Assembly: GCF_000237925.1 (NCBI RefSeq)
Contig: NC_031496.1
Span: 12,312,564-12,376,563 of the forward strand
Direction of reading: 5' to 3'
Length of the DNA: 64,000 nt
Origin: Schistosoma mansoni
Taxonomy: Eukaryota > Platyhelminthes > Trematoda > Strigeidida > Schistosomatidae
Program-made: the position numbers and the translations under genes
In this document: piece after piece, positions 52,901-61,900 of the stretch
Layout of the letters: the number at the start of each line of letters is the position of its first letter
Numbering within the stretch: position 1 is the first letter of the stretch
The notes under the pieces: generated by a model
Databases searched by the model: none
What the model was told of the DNA's origin: nothing
What the model saw: the letters and a program-made list of their open reading frames with translations, nothing else

Positions 52901-55900
52901 TTTACAATTAACTGATCCTTATGAACAGTTAGTATTTTGGAAAACATATGAATCTAATAAATATAGTGTTCATGAACAACATTCATTACATTCTCATAAC
53001 GATGAGGATGATGAAGACTCAAATGGACCAATACCTTCATATTCCTATCATTCTTCTTCTTCATATTATGGGAATAAAGAAAAAAATTATGGTATGTTTA
53101 TTCTTTCATGTGAAGTAATTATTTATTTTGTTTTTAAATAATGATTGTATTATCCGATTAACAAGTAAATTGTATTAAGACTTTCCTTATGCAACAATCG
53201 AACTCCACCTGTAGCTCTTTTAGAGTTACTGCCGATCCCGAGCCCGGGTAAAGGAAGAGGATCAGGCATGGAGTTAGCGATTCCATCCCGTAGAAAACTA
53301 ACTCGCTAAAAAACGCTAACCATAAAAAAATATTATGCAACAATCAGTCAGTCAGTCAGTTACAACGTAGAACTTCGTACATACGTACATCAGTTCAAGT
53401 CGCCATACCATATTAGCACAGAGATGAAGTTGTCGATTCAAATCCCATATTGGTAGAAGTAGTAAGAGTATAAGTATTATGTGAAAGATAAGGGTTTGAA
53501 GATGTTATTCAAATAGTATAATACGGTGAAATAAATTTGGAAAGAGAAAAAGGATACGGACATGAGGAATTCAGAAGATTAGAATTTGGTAGAACACAAA
53601 AAGTGGATGCACCTTCGCCATTGTAAACGATTTTGAGCCATGTCATTCAAGGTCTCTAACCATCGGTTGCTATCATCTGGCGAATCCCAACCAGGTAGTC
53701 TACACCTACCAACATGGCTCAGTCCACTTGTCAGCGACTTCATGGATTTATGCCATGTTTTGGTCTGGCCACCCCTAGCTTTCTTCCAACCTGCTCCTAC
53801 ACCATAAAGCATTGCACGTCGGGGCAGTCGGTGGTTGGGCATACGTAACACATGTCACGGCCATCTTAACTGATGGAGTTTCACTACTTCATCAATCGAT
53901 TTGCCATCCTTACCTAGTACCCGTTTCCTAACATCTGCATTACTTACCCGGTGGTCCCAGGATATACGAGCAATGCGTCGAAGACACCTATGATCGAATA
54001 CTAGTAGCCTACGAATATCCTCTACTCTTATCGGCCATGTTTCACTACCATAAAGTAGGACGGAACAAACTGCAGCACAGTAAACTCGTTCTTTTGGTTG
54101 CTAGACGGATATCTCGCCTACGCCATAAATGGCGCAAGTTGGCGAAAGCTAGACGAGCCTTCTGTATCCGTGCTGAGATTTCGTCACACACTAGACCACA
54201 AGGGCTGATGAGACTTCCAAGATAAGTGAAGCTGTCAACACTCTCAACTACTTCACTCCCTATCATTAGTTCAGGTGTCGATGCAACCCAATCCTGGAGT
54301 AACATTTTGCACTTCGAGGGAGAGAATCGCATCCCGAACATGCCTGCATTGCTGCTTATAGTGGTCAGAAGACTCTGCATTTTGTCAGCGTCTTCACCAA
54401 ATAAAACTATGTCGTCGGCGTATTCTAAGTCAGCCTCCAAATGCCCTGGTACAGCCGAGAGTGGGGAGAGTCTGCTCCCCCTCTCGAAATGCTCTCATAT
54501 GGCCACGCGAATATATAGCCTCTACCAGGGAAGTCCTACTCACTGCCTTCTCGTGGCGGGGGTGTTGTTCACAAAAGTGAGGGGACGAAAAGTGAATGTC
54601 CGGCACTTCAACCGGGTTGGTGGATGCGGAGGATCCACTTAGGGGAGCTGGAAAACCCTGATTCTAAACCAATGGTGCACATGGGCTCCAGTATCCTGAA
54701 GGAACGAATGGCGTATGAACCAACTGTTGGTCACCGGCTACCATGGGACTGCATCTCCTCACGATGCTCCACTGCCTTGTGGATTAGACCTTTAGGTCAA
54801 AGGCTCCGGGTGTGGCCCCCTAAGAAAACCACCTGCTTCAGTCTGGGCACCTGGACAGTATCACAGCCCTCACACAAATCGAATGAGATTTGTGAGGCGC
54901 ATATTTATCTGGTGCTTCCTTGTACCAATATTTATGTGTTTAAATAAATAAAAAAAAATTCTAAGTCAACAAGTGAGCCTCTCGGTAAAAGTTCAACTCC
55001 AGGAGATTGAGAAGATGAAAGTGATATCTCTAAAAGCATGTCAACGACAAAGTTAAACAAGATTGGGGAGAGCGGACAGCCCTGACGAACACCACTTGAG
55101 GTAACCAATTCTGATGACATTTCGACAGTTGTGTTCGAGTAGAGAGCCTTTATGAGGTTAATGTACTTCTTTGGTACTCCTTTCACTGACAAACACTGCC
55201 ATAGAACCTCACGATCAACGGAGTCAAATGCCGCCTTAAGGTCAAGAAATACTACTATTGTGGGACGTCTGAATGTATGTCTATGTTCTAGGACCTGACG
55301 TAGAGTGAATATCTGGTCTATGCAACCACGTCCAGGTCGGAAACCAGCCTGGTTTTCTCTAGTCTGCTCTTCACGAGCTTTGTTTAGGCGTCCAAGTATT
55401 ATTGAAGCTAATATTTTAGACACTATATTAGTCAAACTGATTCCTCTGTGATTGTCACAGGAGGACTTTTGTCCTTTCCTATGGACTGGCACAATCAGTG
55501 ATTGGGACCAGTCAGATGGAATTACGTCCAGTTCCCAGATTCTACCTAAGACCTCAGTCAATCTCGTTGCTAGTACTGGACCACCATCCTTAGAAATCTC
55601 AGGGGTACACTTGTCAGGGCCTGCAGCTCTCCCTCGCTTTAGATTTCCTATAGCTTTTTCAACCTCGTAGAGAGTTGGAGGACTTACCTCAATTTGCCAT
55701 TCAGGACGACTGGGGATCGTGGGTAACCGAAGGGTGGCTGAAGGCCAGTTGAACTGATCCCTAAAGTGTTCTGCCCATCGATCCAATCTCCTGGATTGAG
55801 AATGAATGATATGCCCATCTTTATCTGAGATAGTTTCGCTAATAGTTGGGTTCCTAATGCCGGTTTCTTTAATAAGTCTGAACAGCTGTCTGCTGTTACC

Positions 55901-58900
55901 TATTGCCGCTGCCTTTTCCATCTCTCTTGCTTTCGCTACCCACCACTGTTCACGATCATTGCGTAGGCTTTTTATTAGCCTTCGCTTAAGCTGACTTCGC
56001 TCTTCGTTATGTTCAGAGCCAGATGGGATGAGTTCTCGAGCATCTATCAGTGTGGTAGATGCTGCCGAGATCCAGTGTTTCTCCCTGACCTTATGGCTTA
56101 CCTTACTAGCGGATATCACTGCTGTTTCCACAGCTTTTCGGATGTCATTCCATGCTGCCTCGGGGTGGGCACAACTTACATGTCTGCCTAACTGTTTTTC
56201 CAGTTGTTCCTGAAATATATTCTTAGCTTGGTTATCATTAAGTAGAACCCTTAGAGGCTTCCCTGCAGTGTCTTTCCTACGTCCAGTAAGACGCAGACAG
56301 ATACGTGCTCGCGCTAGAGCATGATCTGAGTCTAAACATGTTCTCCAGAATGAGGGACAGTCTTCTATCGAGCCCCTCCATCGGTGACTGATAGCGATGT
56401 GGTCTAATTGGATCCAACGTTGAGACGAATTCGGGGGTCGCCGTGTCAAAAGATGTTTTTCCTTATGCTTAAAGTTAGTATTTGCAAGAAATAGGCGGTT
56501 ATCTGAGCATAGCTGCAACAGACGGTCGCCATTAACTGTTCTTTTAGCCACGACACCATAAGATCCACCCAGGTGCCTTTCCCTTTCGCTTAGTTTACCT
56601 ACTTGAGCATTAAAGTCCTTTAGCCACTATTACTACATGAGAGCGCCTAGCTTTTCGGAGAAGGTCAGAAAGTCTTCTATAAAACTCATCTTTTGCATTA
56701 TGTGAGCTGCAGTCAGTGGGAGAGTAGGCAGAGACGACGAAGAGGCAACGACAAGTTTCCCTACCTTTCTGAGTCCTTACTGCTCCGTTTAGTCGGACAG
56801 CGCACAAACGACTGTCTACTGGGATCCAGTCCAAAAGAACTGGTTGTACCCTAGGACTCAATGCTATACTTACGCCAGCGAGGCCACGGGAAGCAGCATC
56901 AGGGCTTCCAGATACACGAAGCGTGTATCGAGATGGTTCTTTATTTTGACTAGGTGAGGTCAAATGAATGACGCTACTCGGATCTTGCATGCGCGTTTCG
57001 GAGACGCAGCGCACATCGATGGTGTATGATTCTAGAGTCCTAGCTAAGGAAGCCTGTTGTCCTATTTGGCACAATGTTCGGACATTAAAAGTTCCTATAT
57101 GTAGTTTAGAGCGTGGTTTCAGGAGACCAGGAATAACGTTCCGTGTACTCGAATCGTTTGCCCTAGCGGCGCGAGGTGATAAAAGGACGTGGGAAGGGTT
57201 AGTTGTGGAAATAAGAGAGTTGTTAGGAGGTGTAGGAAGGATTTGAAAGTGACCAACTTGGTCTCGTGTGCTGTTACGGGTATGAGGGCTAATATCACTT
57301 CCCGGCTGCCCACACCGTGGAAGGGTATTTTTGAGGGACCTGAAAAAGAAGTTGGATTAGTGTTGGTCTTAACGACCTGGGAGCGTGACCGCAGTGCCCA
57401 AGGGACATCTGCTTGAGGCCGGTCACACATGGCCTTTTTGTGGGGGATTTTTGACGTGTTAGCTCCGTTCTTCAAAGGACCTTACCACCGGAGACGGAAA
57501 TCCGTGGGATAAGGCGAGGTGTGCATTTTTAGGGTCGATCTTTTCTAACCCCACCCCTCCTTGTGGGAAGGCAGCATCGCTGTCATGCTGGTTGTCTGAA
57601 GGAAACACCTTACTGCCGTCACACCACTGCACAGTCGGCAGTACGACTTCGCCGCCGGACCTTGGGATTGCTGCTTTTAGTCTTACCGCTCTTCAACCGA
57701 CCTGTCTGGCATGGTAGGACCTCGAGGAACGATTGTTCCAGCCAGTATAGCTCGGTTGGTTCATCACGATAGGCAAGCCCGACCACCACGTCAAGGTAGC
57801 AGCAACGGTCGAGTTTTAGTAATTCATATTACTTCATAATTTAAATGTTATTACGAAATATTTAGAATATTAGCCGCGAGTCTAATGTTAAAACCATAAT
57901 ATTCAGTGAATAAATAACTATGTAAATAGATCTCACTTGATTGAAGCTTTAACATATATGAATAAGTGGTTAGTATCACACAATACTACTTAATGTCAGA
58001 AAAGGATATTTCACTTAAAACTGTCGTTTACTTACTATAGAAGCTCGTATGAATTTATACATAATGATAATCAAAGTAATTTAAAACGTTAAACAATCTT
58101 GTAAACTACTATTTAGGAGATCAAGCATTCAACTCTAGGCTTTTTAGATACATTTTTAAACCTTTTCTATTCTCACTTCTGATAATAATAATGTTATGTC
58201 CTACCACCAACTAATACGCGTAGATGACCTTCAGCAACCGAGACGCAACAAGGACGAGGAGGACTGATACTCTGTACTTGACAGTTGGCCCATCACTAAC
58301 TATTCCGGAACGAAGAGGAAGGGCACAAGGTCAGTGATCAACAGCCCAAGATCGCTATTACATCTCAGGCATTCATTTACATACATACAAGACCAGACCA
58401 CAGAAGACCAATGGAGTAACAATATTAATACGCAACAAAAATGTTAATGATAGGAAAAACGGAGTACTGGATACACAAATAATCAGTTCTAGTTTATGAG
58501 TGCGAAATGCTATAGCAACAAGTTAGGGTTCAAATAAAATCTTGGAACTAGGGTAATGCTAAAATACTTCTTAAACATTCAATCAGTATGTATAAATGAG
58601 ATCGTAGAAAAATAGCTTCGAAAGTTTTTACTTCTTAGTTGGATCATCTCATAACAAATAATGATGTCAACTAGTACTGTTGTATCGATTTCTGGGTGTA
58701 TGCCAATTTGGGTTAAAAAATACTGACATGTACTAGCTATTTCACGTAGAACGCTTCAGAGGTTTGAGCAGGATACTTTAGTGTATGACGTATATTAACA
58801 CTTTGCTCGACTGTGCAAATGAGTTGTTGTAATTAGTATCATACACCATAAGTGTTCTGTATCATATTGTTATTTATATTCTGTTGATTTATGATTTAGT

Positions 58901-61900
58901 CACTGTATCAATGGGAGCTTACTATTGGGTCACTATATACGATTAAAATAGTATATTTAGTATCACAATAAAGAAGGCATTCGACAAAATCACCGATCCA
59001 CCACAATTTTCACGATACTATGCACTAAGCGAGATATGAATCTTCATTGTTCCATATATCTATCAAGCATCTTTATACATTACAGAAGTTCACAAGTAAT
59101 ACGTTGCACTATGTATTTCTCTGGTAAGGGAATTCAATCAGTCAAAAGATAATACTAGTTATCACTTCAGATCAAACTTGCCTGAATAGTCTCTCTTCAT
59201 TCCGTAAAAAATATTCATGGTACACTTTACACCTAATCATTTGACTACTACTTCAAATCCTCATTCTACATATTTTAGTTCAAATAATTGGATATTATAG
59301 TTAGTTTCAAAGCGAAATGTATGACTTAGAATTAAATACATAACACTTCACTCGCCAAACAATTGCACTAAGTTTAAATTTAAGAAAACTATTACCACTT
59401 CATTAGTTCATTAAGTTTCAAACTAAAAACGTTCATCAGAAGGGGTTTTGTGGAGATTTCAGTATTTTCACAATTGAAAGCATGAGTCAATTGAAGCTAA
59501 ACGACCAAGGAAAACGTGGAAGCACTGGACGGCCATTTTGTCCTATTGTCGGAGGCAAGGCGAGATCGTGGATGCGCACGGCTGAGGAGTCCCACATTAG
59601 GACAAAACGGCCGTCCAGTGCTTCCAGGTTTTCCTTGGTCGTCTAGCTTCAATTGACTCATGCTTTCAACTATAAAAACGTTTCCTTATTTCAGAAAAAT
59701 TAATTCTTTTTTAATAATACCTTACAGTTGGACAACAAAAAAACCACTGGGAAAACGGCGTAGTATGGGATGAAAAATTTTTCATAAAAAATGGACAAAT
59801 TTATCATGAATATATCAAGTACTTGCAACATTCTATCAACATGATTTTACTATTGATCAAAGAACAATTGTAAGTGATCCTGTTTGATCCGTAAATTTTG
59901 GGGTTTAATTTTAATTAATGGAATCTTTTTTAAAAGGTTTTATTGACTTCTGTAAACAATAAATACTGAGAAAAATATTTTTAGCGTGTACTTTGTGTCA
60001 ACTAACAATTGTTCATCTGAAATAGAGCTCATAGGAAATAATACTCCTTTTTTTAGTTTCCAATAAATCGCTATGTAGTTAAGATTCAATGAACACCTAT
60101 CCAGTTCATTCTCATTTTCTGTCTTATTTTCTTCTGATTCTACCTCCTTTTGTGTATTATTCTATACTTCTTTTTCACATCCAGTAGCCCGTTTCATTTC
60201 TAATAATTGTTGAGCATCTAGTATGACGTTTATCTGTTGTCATATAATATTCTTGAGTATTGACATAAGCTGATAATATCCAGTTTTTTTTGTATTTGTA
60301 GTCACATCTTTTTGATAATTGCAACATATATTTTTGATAAGTCTTGCTAATTGAACGCTATACTTGGATCCTAAGCTAGTCTCGTAACCCCCAAGCTTAA
60401 TCTACACAGCGACTTGAACACGAGAGAAAAGGCTCAATATATACGAGAAGCACTTGACTCCAAAGGTTCGTTTATGTACAGAAAATATAGAGTTTTTATA
60501 GTATTTTAGAAGTCTTTGGGTTTTCCTGAAAATTCTGGAATGCTACTAAACATATTAGCAGTGTCGTAATCAGTCAATCAGTAACTCTACATGTGACTTT
60601 TCATTTTCTTGATGTTTCTGGCAAAACTTCTAGTCAAACGCTGATTGGATAAAATGCTTCCTAATGTTTCCTGAGCCTTTCTTGTCTTTTGCGAGAAATT
60701 TCCTGGATCACTCCAACAATTTTCTATTCTAGTGTTCCTGTCCAACGTTTGTTTTATTGTAAAAGCTTCCATATTTTGGTGATCTTCGTTCTCATTTCGC
60801 TATTGTAATTTTGGTACAACTATTTGCTGTCACATATTGTATATTACTATAACTAACTCTGTGTATCCACTTTTATGAAGCATGCTATATGTGAACAAAC
60901 TTAATCAATACTGTAGACACCTCGAAAGTTGAGGTTTATATTTTGGCACATATGATTTTGGAATTATATTACTGTCTACACAGATTATCTTGCATTTTGG
61001 TTTGCCGAATTTAACGCATCGCTCGATAGTATGGTTGAAGCTTCGACAGGGAATTGACTCGACCCATCTTAACTAAAGTGATGACTAGAAATGGTTAAAA
61101 CTCAATATTTCAACACAAATTAGTTTTGAAGATATCACTAATCAGAACGATCAATTATTTTAGATTTAACAAGGGTATTCACTCAACAGTTGTTTGTTTC
61201 CTGGAATTCACTAAAACTAACACTGGTACTAACTACATACCCTTGTACATCCGAGGGTGAGCAGAGTCATCTCTCCCTCTCCAAATGCTCTCACATGGTC
61301 ACGCGTATACAACCATTGCCAGGGAAGTTCTACTCACTGCCTTTTCGCGGCAGGGCTGTTGTTTACAAAATTGAGAGGACGAAAAGCGGACGTCCAACGC
61401 TTTAACCGGGTCAGTGAACAGAGAGGACCCACCTAGAGGAGTTGGAAAACCCTGATTCCAAACCAATGGTGCACATGGGCTCCAGTATCCTGAGGGAACA
61501 AACGGTGTGTGAATCTATTGTTGACCACCGGCTACCAGGAGGCTGCACCACCTAACGTTGCTCCACTGTCTTGTGGACTAGACTTCTAAATCAAAGGTTA
61601 GAAGAGTGCTCCCCTAAGGAAAGTACTTGCTTTGGTTGGGGAGCCCAAGCCGTATCCCAGCCCTCACACAAATCGAATTATGGATTGTGGAGTAAATATG
61701 TTCGATTCTTTCTTGTACCAATGTTTATGTGTTTAAATAAATAAAATAAATAGGTAATAACCAACTATGAAAGTAAGCACCCATGATATTTTTTATAGTA
61801 ATTGTTTGTATAACATACTTCATTGACCCTTTAGTTACTCATTATGTAATCATGGTGGACTTCTAACAGTATATTTCACTTATTCCAGTCCCAGACATGT

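Noticed and set aside
53341-53358. TCAG tandem run resembling a small satellite or CRISPR-like repeat
   Set aside because: It is the short 3' terminal repeat of the LINE; no spacers and only a few units.
54045-54642. Plus- and minus-strand frames around 54.0-54.6 kb read as a chimeric gene
   Set aside because: They are LINE reverse transcriptase joined to the nested family B copy.
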